From positions 496,001-560,000 of the forward strand of contig NZ_CP030848.1 in NCBI RefSeq assembly GCF_008274825.1: a DNA stretch of 64,000 nt, in the 5' to 3' direction. Shown piece after piece: positions 1-8,494 of this stretch (its first letter is position 1; every line of letters begins with the position of its first letter). Both the position numbers and the translations under genes were made by a program. Source of the DNA: Sphingobacterium hotanense (GTDB taxonomy: Bacteria > Bacteroidota > Bacteroidia > Sphingobacteriales > Sphingobacteriaceae). The notes under the pieces are model-generated. The model had not been told where the DNA came from, did no database searches, and was given only the letters and a program-made list of their open reading frames with translations.

Positions 1-218
1 TCACTATCTTGGAATTTACTGTCTCTTGTTACAACAATAATCTTTCTATCCTTCAATTTTTTTCCTAACGACTGATACGTCTTTCTTCCCATCAGCACAA
101 AATGTCCTAAGGTTTTAGTTTTAAAATACTTCAAGTCCTCAGGCAAATGCCATAGTAAGCTATTGTTTAAACCAATTGCATTGTTTTTTTCTATTGCACT
201 TATTAATGAAATTAGCAT
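1..218 (-). CDS. dfr: Dihydrofolate reductase (trimethoprim-resistance type), partial
   Basis: This open frame starts with ATG at 218 and runs off the left edge after 72 codons. The visible N-terminus is a clear dihydrofolate reductase: I-S-A-I near residue 6, the substrate-loop motif IGLNNSLLWHLPEDL (about residues 15-29) and the nucleotide-binding MGRKTYQSLG (about 43-52), followed by a KIIVVTRD strand. The enzyme reduces dihydrofolate with NADPH and is the target of trimethoprim. Its position as a cassette directly behind the OXA attC, among four other resistance cassettes, suggests an acquired trimethoprim-insensitive enzyme rather than the housekeeping folA. Resistance itself cannot be read from this fragment, and the dfr class cannot be assigned. 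Confidence 0.88.
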   Translation of the reverse strand, partial: MLISLISAIEKNNAIGLNNSLLWHLPEDLKYFKTKTLGHFVLMGRKTYQSLGKKLKDRKIIVVTRDSKFQDS

Positions 219-223
219 TCCTT

Positions 224-254
224 CAAATTTATTGGTTTAATAGTTTCTTTGAAA
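224..254 (-). promoter_or_regulatory. Candidate promoter of the dfr cassette
   Basis: On the minus strand a TAAATTTG box (231-224) matches the Bacteroidota -7 consensus TAnnTTTG. It is preceded after 19 bases by TTTC (254-251), one base from the -33 consensus TTTG. The box ends only five bases before the ATG, so the transcript would be nearly leaderless. The cassette therefore may not depend on the distant array promoter. Confidence 0.45.
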
Positions 255-342
255 TGAATTGTCATGAAATGTCGTTTTAGTGAATTTTCGTTGTCAATTT
301 CTTGTCGGTCAGTTTGATGTTGACTGGTCGTCCAAGCATTGC

Positions 343-477
343 CGATAACGAAAAATGGTAGCCGTAGTTGCCGGATTTACAGCACTTTCGTATCAATTTA
401 GCACTTCGGTTCGTTAAAAGCACCAAAGTATCAAGTTGGCACGAAAGCCGGCAATTATCGGCTACCATATGTTAGTG
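343..477 (-). other. attC site of the OXA cassette
   Basis: Long imperfect palindrome between the OXA and dfr genes. On the minus strand R'' is CACTAAC (477-471) and R' is GTTATCG (349-343). The arms TGGTAGCC-GTAG-TTGCCGG (356-374) and CCGGCAA-TTAT-CGGCTACCA (448-467) pair with an internal bulge. A TTTAGCAC motif (397-404) recurs in the other sites. The R'' box extends to ten bases complementary to the start of the same cassette at 1348-1339. Confidence 0.8.
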
Positions 478-484
478 GCATTTA

Positions 485-1309
485 TCATTTCATTATATTC
501 ATTTGCTTTAACGCATTTTTTGTTACATTAATTCTCGATGAAATAAAATCATCAACATTCAATCCGTCTGTCGGAATTACATTTGTTGCAAAAAAATAAA
601 CATTAGATTTTGTTTCAACATAACCAACAAACCAACCATTATATTTTTCTTCTATCGAACTTAATCCAGTCTTACCGCTTAAAATGTAATTTTCAGTTCG
701 CTCAATTTCCATAATATTTTTGACAATCTTTATTGTCCTATCAGAAATTGGAAATTTTGAAAAATAGAATTTCCTTAAAAAGTCGATTTGTTGTTTTTGA
801 GATATTTTTGAATTTCCTTCAAGCCAAAAATTGTCAATCGTTAAACTGTCAAAAATCATATTTTTATACTCAAATTTTTCTAAATATTCTTTCATTTTAA
901 TTGTTCCGATTTTCCTTGCAATTTCCTGATAGCAAGGAACACAGGAAATTCTAAAAGCATCTTTAAATGATAAATCTTTTTCCCAAATATCCATTTTTCT
1001 CTGCTCGCCATTCCATTTTAAAATAGTTGTATCATTTTCAATAATGCCTAATTCAACAGCAATTATAGAATTTGGAATTTTGAATGTTGATGCAGGTAAT
1101 TTTCCGTTTTTAGCCCAATCAAAGTCATTTGAGTAAAAAGTATTCTTGTCGTTATCATAAATTAGAATTGAACCATTTACTTGAAAACTATCTAAAATTT
1201 TGTCAAAATCAGAAATTTCTGTTTCAATTATGTTTTTATTCGTTGTTGTGTTACAGCAAACAAATAAAAATATCATTGAAATAAAAACTACAAATAAAAT
1301 ATTTTTCAT
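485..1309 (-). CDS. blaOXA: Class D beta-lactamase, OXA-347 type
   Basis: Secreted serine beta-lactamase of 274 residues that hydrolyses beta-lactams in the periplasm. The class D motifs are all visible: STFK with the catalytic serine at residue 74, S-C-V at 122-124, YKN at 148-150 in place of the usual YGN, W-L-E-G at 162-165 and KTG at 213-215. The N-terminus is a signal peptide with a C-C pair at 18-19 that could be a lipobox. I recognise the sequence as OXA-347-like from memory; the exact allele was not checked. The gene starts 38 bases after its cassette boundary, leaving little room for its own promoter, so expression probably depends on upstream transcription. The following attC begins eight bases after the stop codon. 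Confidence 0.93.
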   Translation of the reverse strand: MKNILFVVFISMIFLFVCCNTTTNKNIIETEISDFDKILDSFQVNGSILIYDNDKNTFYSNDFDWAKNGKLPASTFKIPNSIIAVELGIIENDTTILKWNGEQRKMDIWEKDLSFKDAFRISCVPCYQEIARKIGTIKMKEYLEKFEYKNMIFDSLTIDNFWLEGNSKISQKQQIDFLRKFYFSKFPISDRTIKIVKNIMEIERTENYILSGKTGLSSIEEKYNGWFVGYVETKSNVYFFATNVIPTDGLNVDDFISSRINVTKNALKQMNIMK

Positions 1310-1341
1310 TTATTGTCTAATTATCGTTTGTTTTTGTTGCC

Positions 1342-1536
1342 ACTAACGGGAAACGCATTGGCGAAGTGGCGGATAAATTGAACCGAAAGTTCAATTTAGC
1401 AGTGACGTAGCCGATGTGTTTCCACAGAAGCTAAATTATTAAAAAAAAGCTGAATGTGGGACACATTCGGCGGAATAAAAAGCACAAAAGTTGAATTTTG
1501 AACTTAACCCGCCATTTTGCCAATGCGATGTTATGT
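1342..1536 (-). other. attC site of the catB cassette
   Basis: Palindromic site of 195 bp, the longest in the array. On the minus strand R'' is ACATAAC (1536-1530) and R' is GTTAGTG (1348-1342). The arms GCATTGGC-GAAG-TGGCGG and CCGCCA-TTTT-GCCAATGC pair around an internal mismatch block. An inner hairpin, AAATTGAAC with GTTCAATTT, and a TTTAGCA motif lie inside. The ten bases ending at R'' are the exact reverse complement of the start of the catB cassette at 4141-4132. Confidence 0.8.
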
Positions 1537-1548
1537 GTAGTTTTTTAG

Positions 1549-1556
1549 TATCTTTG
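1549..1556 (+). promoter_or_regulatory. Candidate catB promoter (-7 box)
   Basis: TATCTTTG matches the Bacteroidota -7 consensus TAnnTTTG exactly and lies 116 bases before catB, just inside the cassette edge. No convincing -33 box is visible. It would let catB be expressed although the gene is inverted relative to the array promoter. Confidence 0.45.
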
Positions 1557-1672
1557 TCAGATGAAATTATCAGATTAGCAAATTTACTTTACGCAACGTA
1601 TAGGAAGAGAATAGTTTAGTATTATTCTTCGTTTCCTTATTGTCTCTTATTGTAAATTAAATATGTTAAATA

Positions 1673-2302
1673 ATGAAAAATTACTTCGAAAGTCCTTTTA
1701 AAGGAAAAATAATCAAAGACCACATAACTAATCCCAATATAATTTCGGGTAAATATTCTTATTATTCTGGTTATTATCACGGTCATTCATTTGACGATTG
1801 TGCTCGTTATCTGTTTCCGGACAGGAATGATGTCGATAAACTAATTATCGGTTCTTATTGTTCAATAGGGAGCGGTGCAAGTTTCATAATGGCAGGTAAT
1901 CAAGGTCATAAATATGATTGGATTTCCAGTTTTCCATTTTTTTATATGTCTGAATTTGATGTTTTCAGTAAAAGCCAAGATGGATTTCAAAAAGCAGGAG
2001 ATACAGTTGTTGGGAATGATGTTTGGATTGGTAGTGAAGCTATGATAATGCCAGGAGTTCAGATAGGAGATGGAGCTGTTATTGGCAGTCGTGCTTTGGT
2101 TACAAAAGATGTTGAACCTTATTCAATTGTAGGGGGAAATCCAGCCAAATTGATAAAAAAGAGATTTAGTGATGATGACATCCAAAAATTGCAGGAAATG
2201 AAATGGTGGGAATGGGATGAAGAAACCCTTTTTGAAGCAATGCCAATTCTTTGTTCAAATAAAATCGATTTGTTGTACAAGTTTTTTAGAAAAATGAAAT
2301 GA
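1673..2302 (+). CDS. catB: Chloramphenicol O-acetyltransferase, CatB (xenobiotic acetyltransferase) family
   Basis: Cytoplasmic acetyl-CoA-dependent enzyme of 209 residues, the usual CatB length, that acetylates chloramphenicol. The N-terminal [19 protein letters not shown] block and the [11 protein letters not shown] block with the catalytic histidine are typical of CatB. A left-handed beta-helix of hexapeptide repeats follows ([21 protein letters not shown]) and ends in the [10 protein letters not shown] closing motif. Related streptogramin acetyltransferases (Vat) share the fold, but the N-terminal signature favours CatB. The gene points towards the recombinase, opposite to the other cassettes, and has its own candidate promoter. 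Its terminator has been split by an insertion sequence. Confidence 0.9.
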   Translation: MKNYFESPFKGKIIKDHITNPNIISGKYSYYSGYYHGHSFDDCARYLFPDRNDVDKLIIGSYCSIGSGASFIMAGNQGHKYDWISSFPFFYMSEFDVFSKSQDGFQKAGDTVVGNDVWIGSEAMIMPGVQIGDGAVIGSRALVTKDVEPYSIVGGNPAKLIKKRFSDDDIQKLQEMKWWEWDEETLFEAMPILCSNKIDLLYKFFRKMK

Positions 2303-2309
2303 TAAAAAG

Positions 2310-2324
2310 AAGGTTCCGAAATTC
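2310..2324 (+). terminator. Left half of the split catB terminator
   Basis: With the insertion sequence and one target copy removed, the flanks join into a hairpin of GGTTCCGA and TCGGAGCC (one G-U pair) with loop AAT, followed by a T run. The left half lies here; the right half with its T run is at 4087-4106. This is a rho-independent terminator eight bases after the catB stop codon. Confidence 0.75.
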
Positions 2325-2361
2325 GAGGGCACTGAAAAAGTCCCCTTAGAAAATAAAGGTT

Positions 2362-2402
2362 AAAAAAGGGAGTCGAAAACTGCAGTTTTCTGCTCCCTTT
2401 TT
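2362..2402 (+). terminator. Hairpin upstream of the transposase
   Basis: AAAAAGGGAG and CTCCCTTTTT flank an inner GAAAAC-TGCA-GTTTTC stem. It lies between the left end and the transposase start, and it can act as a terminator on both strands. It may protect the element from transcription entering from catB. Confidence 0.55.
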
Positions 2403-2423
2403 CGTATTTTAAGGTAAGCTTTA

Positions 2424-3884
2424 ATGGACATCAGGATGCTCTCTACCCAACAAAAAATACAGTTCAGTTCCTATTCAGGATTGTACGATATCATCGTACC
2501 AAAAGATAATCTACTTCGAAAAATCAACGATCTTATCGATTTCAGTTTTATCTATGACGAGCTTTTGGCTAAGTATTGCCAGACGAATGGCCGTACAGCG
2601 GAGAGCCCTATCAAGATGTTCAAATACCTTCTGTTAAAAACGATCTACACCGTTTCGGATGTAGATGTCGTTGAACGTTCCAGATATGATATGTCCTTCA
2701 AATATTTTCTTGAAATGGCACCAGAGGAGGATGTGATCAATTCAAGTTCGCTTACCAAATTCCGCAAACTACGATTAAAAGATATGGATCTGTTGAACCT
2801 GTTGATCAATAAGACGGTAATGATTGCTCTTGAAAAAGGCATTATAAAATCAAAGTCTATTATCGTAGACGCGACCCATACCGTTTCCAGATCGAATCCG
2901 CACACAGCATTGGCAGTACTCAGGGAACGCTCCAAACTATTAAGAAAAGCGATATATCAGATTGATGGGGAATACAAGAGGAATCTACCACAAAAGAATG
3001 AATCCAACGACCTGGATCAAGAGCTTGCTTATTGCAGGGAATTACAGAGGGTCCTTGATGAAGATCAATCTATCAGTGAAATACCGGCTGTGAAAGAAAA
3101 GCTGAATCTGTTGAAGGAAACCATTGAAGACACAAAAGAATACTATCTGCTCTCTAAGGATGATGAGGCCAGACTTGGACACAAGTCAGTGGACAGCAGT
3201 TTCTTTGGCTATAAAACACATCTGGCGATGACTGAGGAACGCATCATTACAGCAGCGGTCGTTACTACAGGCGAAAAAGGTGATGGCCCTGAACTACCTA
3301 GGTTATTAGAGATCAGCCAGCAGAATGGAATGCAAGTGGATACAATAATAGGTGATGCCGCGTATTCGGGAAAAGAAAATCTTCAGTTGGCAAAAGAACA
3401 AAACATTGATATCATCGCTAAATTAAATCCATCCATTACCCAAGGCTTTAGGAAAGATAAAGACAAGTTTGACTATAATAAAGATGCGGATATGTTTGTT
3501 TGTCCCGCAGGACATTTGGCCATCCGCAAGGCGCGTCAGGGAAAGAAGGAACAAGGTACAAATCAAACGGAGACCTATTACTTTGATGTGAAGAAATGTA
3601 AGGTCTGTCCTCTTAGGGACGGATGTTACAAGCAAGGGGCCAGAACCAAATCCTATTCAGTCTCCATAAAATCCGAACTCCATAGGGATCAGATGGCTTT
3701 CCAGCAAACCGATTATTATCGAAGCAAGTCTAAGCAAAGGTATAAGATCGAGGCCAAGAACAGTGAGCTCAAGAATGTCCATGGCTATGGCAGAGCTGAT
3801 GCTTATGGAATCCATAATATGGAAATGCAGGGCGCAATGGCCATCTTCACCGTAAACCTGAAAAGAATCCTGAAATTGATATAA
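2424..3884 (+). CDS. IS1182-family transposase
   Basis: Transposase of 486 residues, the normal size for this family. The N-terminal region is a DUF772-like DNA-binding domain (SPIKMFKYLLLKTIY, about residues 53-67). The DDE domain follows: a first aspartate in IIVDATHT (about 148), a second in IIGDAAYSGKE (about 311) and a C-terminal glutamate in the IEAKNSELKN segment (about 447). A cysteine cluster (CPAGH, CKVCPLRDGC) lies between them, as is common in IS1182 transposases. The frame is intact. Confidence 0.92.
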   Translation: MDIRMLSTQQKIQFSSYSGLYDIIVPKDNLLRKINDLIDFSFIYDELLAKYCQTNGRTAESPIKMFKYLLLKTIYTVSDVDVVERSRYDMSFKYFLEMAPEEDVINSSSLTKFRKLRLKDMDLLNLLINKTVMIALEKGIIKSKSIIVDATHTVSRSNPHTALAVLRERSKLLRKAIYQIDGEYKRNLPQKNESNDLDQELAYCRELQRVLDEDQSISEIPAVKEKLNLLKETIEDTKEYYLLSKDDEARLGHKSVDSSFFGYKTHLAMTEERIITAAVVTTGEKGDGPELPRLLEISQQNGMQVDTIIGDAAYSGKENLQLAKEQNIDIIAKLNPSITQGFRKDKDKFDYNKDADMFVCPAGHLAIRKARQGKKEQGTNQTETYYFDVKKCKVCPLRDGCYKQGARTKSYSVSIKSELHRDQMAFQQTDYYRSKSKQRYKIEAKNSELKNVHGYGRADAYGIHNMEMQGAMAIFTVNLKRILKLI

Positions 3885-4134
3885 AAAGGTGGGATATTGC
3901 CTCAAAAAAGCCTGGATGGAATGCTAAAAACTCAAATAGCAAGTCCTAGTCGCTTAAACCTTCAATAAGCTCATAAAAAACAAACTTCCAGAAACCCTTT
4001 GAACAAAAATGACCGAGTAGGGGAAAACCTATACTCAGTCATTTCTTTAAGTCTCATTAGAAAGTTGAGGCTTTTTCAGTGCCCTCCGAAATTCGGAGCC
4101 TTTTTGTTTTAACTGCGTTTGCGGCTAAAATTAC

Positions 4135-4267
4135 ACATAACGGCTGGCAAATTGGCGATGGAGCCGACTTTTAGCACAAATGTTGAATAGAATTACTAAT
4201 CTTCAACATTGCACAAAAGTTCAATAGAAGTACTTCACCGGCTCTATTGCCAATTTGTTTGTTATGT
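4135..4267 (-). other. attC site of the left tet(X) cassette
   Basis: Palindrome of 133 bp. On the minus strand R'' is ACATAAC (4267-4261) and R' is GTTATGT (4141-4135). The arms CAAATTGGC-GATG-GAGCCG and CGGCTC-TATT-GCCAATTTG pair around a four-base mismatch block. An inner AATGTTGA/TCAACATT stem and a TTTTAGCAC motif lie in the loop region. It is identical to the site at 5462-5594 except at the R' edge, which belongs to the next cassette. Confidence 0.82.
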
Positions 4268-4283
4268 GCCGTTTTATTCCATT

Positions 4284-5450
<1,167 letters not shown>

Positions 5451-5461
5451 TCAAAAATGGC

Positions 5462-5594
5462 CCATAACGGCTGGCAAATTGGCGATGGAGCCGACTTTTA
5501 GCACAAATGTTGAATAGAATTACTAATCTTCAACATTGCACAAAAGTTCAATAGAAGTACTTCACCGGCTCTATTGCCAATTTGTTTGTTATGT
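5462..5594 (-). other. attC site of the right tet(X) cassette
   Basis: Second copy of the 133-bp palindrome seen at 4135-4267. On the minus strand R'' is ACATAAC (5594-5588) and R' is GTTATGG (5468-5462), the R' bases being the start of the left tet(X) cassette. R'' differs from the complement of its own cassette start by one base (GTTATGT against GTTATGG). Confidence 0.82.
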
Positions 5595-5610
5595 GCCGTT
5601 TTATTCCATT

Positions 5611-6777
<1,167 letters not shown>

Positions 6778-6788
6778 TCAAAAATGGC

Positions 6789-6933
6789 CCATAACGGCTC
6801 GGCGAATTGGCGAAGTAGCGAAGCTGTATCGAAGATACAAAAGCGGAGCTATTTAGCCAAGTCGCTTGTTGTAAGCAGTCCGCGAAGCGGCGGCTTACGG
6901 CAAGCGACGTAAGTCGCCGAGCCATTGTTAGCA
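6789..6933 (-). other. attC site of a gene-less first cassette
   Basis: Palindrome of 145 bp. On the minus strand R'' is TGCTAAC (6933-6927) and R' is GTTATGG (6795-6789). The outer arms GGCTCGGCGA (6796-6805) and TCGCCGAGCC (6914-6923) are perfect complements. The AATTGGCGAAGTAGCG stretch resembles the tet(X) and catB sites, and a TTTAGCC motif lies inside. With the boundary at 6954/6955 it forms a 160-bp cassette (6795-6954) that contains no reading frame. Confidence 0.72.
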
Positions 6934-6957
6934 AGGAGCGCAGCGGATTGCTAACAA
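6925..6957 (-). other. Candidate attI junction with 10-bp inverted repeat
   Basis: TTGTTAGCAA (6925-6934) and TTGCTAACAA (6948-6957) form a perfect inverted repeat around a 13-base centre. The right-hand half, read on the minus strand, gives a GTTAGCA core whose G|TT (6955/6954) would be the attI insertion point. The left-hand half is the R'' box of the following gene-less cassette. Assigning attI is inference from its place next to the recombinase gene. Confidence 0.55.
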
Positions 6958-6974
6958 CATCTGTTTTAACGAAA

Positions 6975-7004
6975 CGAATATACGGAAAATTTCGCTTAAC
7001 CAAC
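6975..7004 (-). promoter_or_regulatory. Candidate cassette promoter Pc
   Basis: On the minus strand TATATTCG (6982-6975) is one base from the -7 consensus TAnnTTTG. GTTG (7004-7001) stands 18 bases upstream as a -33-like box. It lies between the recombinase gene and the first cassette and points into the array, the place and direction of Pc in classical integrons. Transcription would start near 6970. Confidence 0.5.
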
Positions 7005-7125
7005 CCTATATACGTGTTTCGTTATTTGACTTTTCTTTCTACATAAGATATTGATATATTTATATTTAAAAAATAAAACCGCACAAATAGCGAAACAAAA
7101 TATTATAAAATACTATTTCCCTGAT

Positions 7126-7965
7126 ATGAATAGCGAAATCATACTTGAAACCTTCGAAAAGAGATTGCTGATGCAGAGATATGCTGCCAATACCATTAGA
7201 TCGTACAAGGATTACGCTAGTATATTTCTTAAACATGTTAGCAAATATCCCTCCCTTGAAGAAATTCCACTGTCAGATATTGAGGCGTTTATAAACGAAA
7301 AAGTTCAAAATGGGAAAATTAGTGTTTCCTATCAAAAAGGATTAGTGGGCGCAATCAAGAAGATGTACGAACTGATATTGGACAAAAAAATCCAACTGGA
7401 TTACTTATACCCGAAACGCTCATTTTCTAAATTACCTAAATTCTTTTCAAAAGAAGAAGTAAGAAATATTCTCGATAACACTCAAAATCTAAAACACAAG
7501 GCTATTCTGATGACAATCTATAGTTGTGGACTACGTCTTAGCGAACTGTTGAATCTCAAAATCAAAGACATAAAATCTTCCGATGGAATTATCAGAATCC
7601 ATCAAAGCAAAGGCAATAAAGATCGGATTGTATCATTACCAGACAAATTGCTGGCGACTTTGAGACATTATTATCAAGCATTCAAGCCAAAGGAGTACCT
7701 CTTCGAAGGTGAGAAGGGTGGCAAGTATAGCGAACGAAGTGTACAGTTGATTCTGAAAAAAGCATTGATCAAAGCAAATGTTCAGTCGGAAGGCTCTGTA
7801 CATACATTGCGACATTCTTATGCCACACATTTAATCCAATCAGGTATCGATATCCGAATTGTAAAAGAGTTATTGGGTCATGAAAATATAAAAACGACTA
7901 TGATCTACACTCATATCACTGACATAGACAAGCAAAAGACTCCTAGCCCTCTTGATTTTTTATAA
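7126..7965 (+). CDS. Tyrosine recombinase, integron-integrase-like
   Basis: Site-specific recombinase of 279 residues when started at the ATG at 7126. A TTG at 7051 would add 25 residues but gives an atypical N-terminus. The SAM-like core-binding domain covers about 1-95. Catalytic residues are visible: Arg137 (CGLRLSE), a lysine at 162 or 165 (SKGNKDR), His226 and Arg229 (HTLRH), His252 (LGHE) and Tyr261 (TMIYTH). The segment HTLRHSYATHLIQSG with ELLGH and TTMIYTH closely resembles IntI proteins. The extra helical insertion that IntI has before the HxxR motif is absent. Its place next to attC-bearing cassettes suggests it moves them. XerC/D-like or element-integrase function is the alternative. 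Confidence 0.85.
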   Translation: MNSEIILETFEKRLLMQRYAANTIRSYKDYASIFLKHVSKYPSLEEIPLSDIEAFINEKVQNGKISVSYQKGLVGAIKKMYELILDKKIQLDYLYPKRSFSKLPKFFSKEEVRNILDNTQNLKHKAILMTIYSCGLRLSELLNLKIKDIKSSDGIIRIHQSKGNKDRIVSLPDKLLATLRHYYQAFKPKEYLFEGEKGGKYSERSVQLILKKALIKANVQSEGSVHTLRHSYATHLIQSGIDIRIVKELLGHENIKTTMIYTHITDIDKQKTPSPLDFL

Positions 7966-8119
7966 GAATAAGATGAACTTTTCACGCTCTATAGAAACAA
8001 GCATTATGTTCCAATCATTCTTTAAGAAGGGTTATTCTTCTAGCTTAACTTAACTTTGCTTAGGTTATTGAATCATCAATATTCAGATATAATTTGTCCG
8101 AAATGTGTCCGAAAAAAGA

Positions 8120-8146
8120 AAAAGCCACTGATTATCAGTGGCTTTT
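8120..8146 (-). terminator. Terminator behind the tRNA fragment
   Basis: AAAAGCCACTGAT and ATCAGTGGCTTTT form a near-perfect stem one base downstream (minus strand) of the tRNA 3' fragment. It has a T run on either strand and may also end the recombinase transcript arriving from the left. Confidence 0.8.
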
Positions 8147-8147
8147 G

Positions 8148-8170
8148 TCGGGGTGGCAGGATTCGAACCT
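8148..8170 (-). pseudogene. 3' fragment of a tRNA, probably tRNA-Pro (att site)
   Basis: Read on the minus strand, AGGTTCGAATCCTGC is a T-arm. It is followed by CACCCCG and a discriminator A, the 3' acceptor strand of a tRNA starting CGGGGTG, which fits tRNA-Pro. The T-stem loses pairing immediately upstream, and no anticodon or D arm exists to the right. This is therefore a displaced tRNA 3' end, the usual scar of an element integrated into a tRNA gene. The isotype is inferred from the acceptor sequence only. Confidence 0.7.
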
Positions 8171-8494
8171 TTGATCTTATTATTCCGAAATATTTTAAAC
8201 TCATTTAAATAATGAGTAATTTTGATTTCAGAGTTCTTATATAGATTTACAAATTACTGCCTTAACTGGTGCCCTTAGAAAAACATAAAATTTAACACAT
8301 TGAAAGTAAACATGTTAAATATGACAATATTATCCCAGCGGGATCAACTTAATAGCATCGAAAAAAATGGCCATTTTCAACCAATTTTGGGCTAAATAAG
8401 CGGTTCTTACACGGTCGGCATGTTCGCTAGACCGTTCTAGCAAATCCCTATCGCGCCGCATGCTCCAAACTCCGAGTAGCACCTTTTGGTTTGG
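8171..8494. other. Intergenic spacer beside the tRNA fragment
   Basis: No gene is visible. The left part is AT-rich. Near 8411-8441 two overlapping dyads occur, ACGGTC with GACCGT and GCTAGA with TCTAGC, without a T run. The right part is the 3' flank of the oxidoreductase gene. Confidence 0.5.

Larger units (their letters stand above)
2325..4086 (+). mobile_element. IS1182-family insertion sequence
   Basis: Element of 1762 bp with 16-bp perfect terminal inverted repeats, GAGGGCACTGAAAAAG at 2325-2340 and its complement at 4071-4086. It is flanked by an 8-bp direct repeat, CGAAATTC, at 2317-2324 and 4087-4094. It carries one transposase gene. Intact ends and an identical target duplication suggest a recent, possibly still mobile, insertion. 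Confidence 0.9.

Noticed and set aside
277..468. Minus-strand frame of 63 codons before the OXA gene
   Set aside because: It lies almost entirely inside the attC palindrome and has no protein-like composition; its openness follows from the repeat structure.
8148..8170. A complete tRNA gene on the minus strand
   Set aside because: Only the T-arm 3' side and acceptor strand are present; no anticodon arm or matching 5' acceptor lies to the right.
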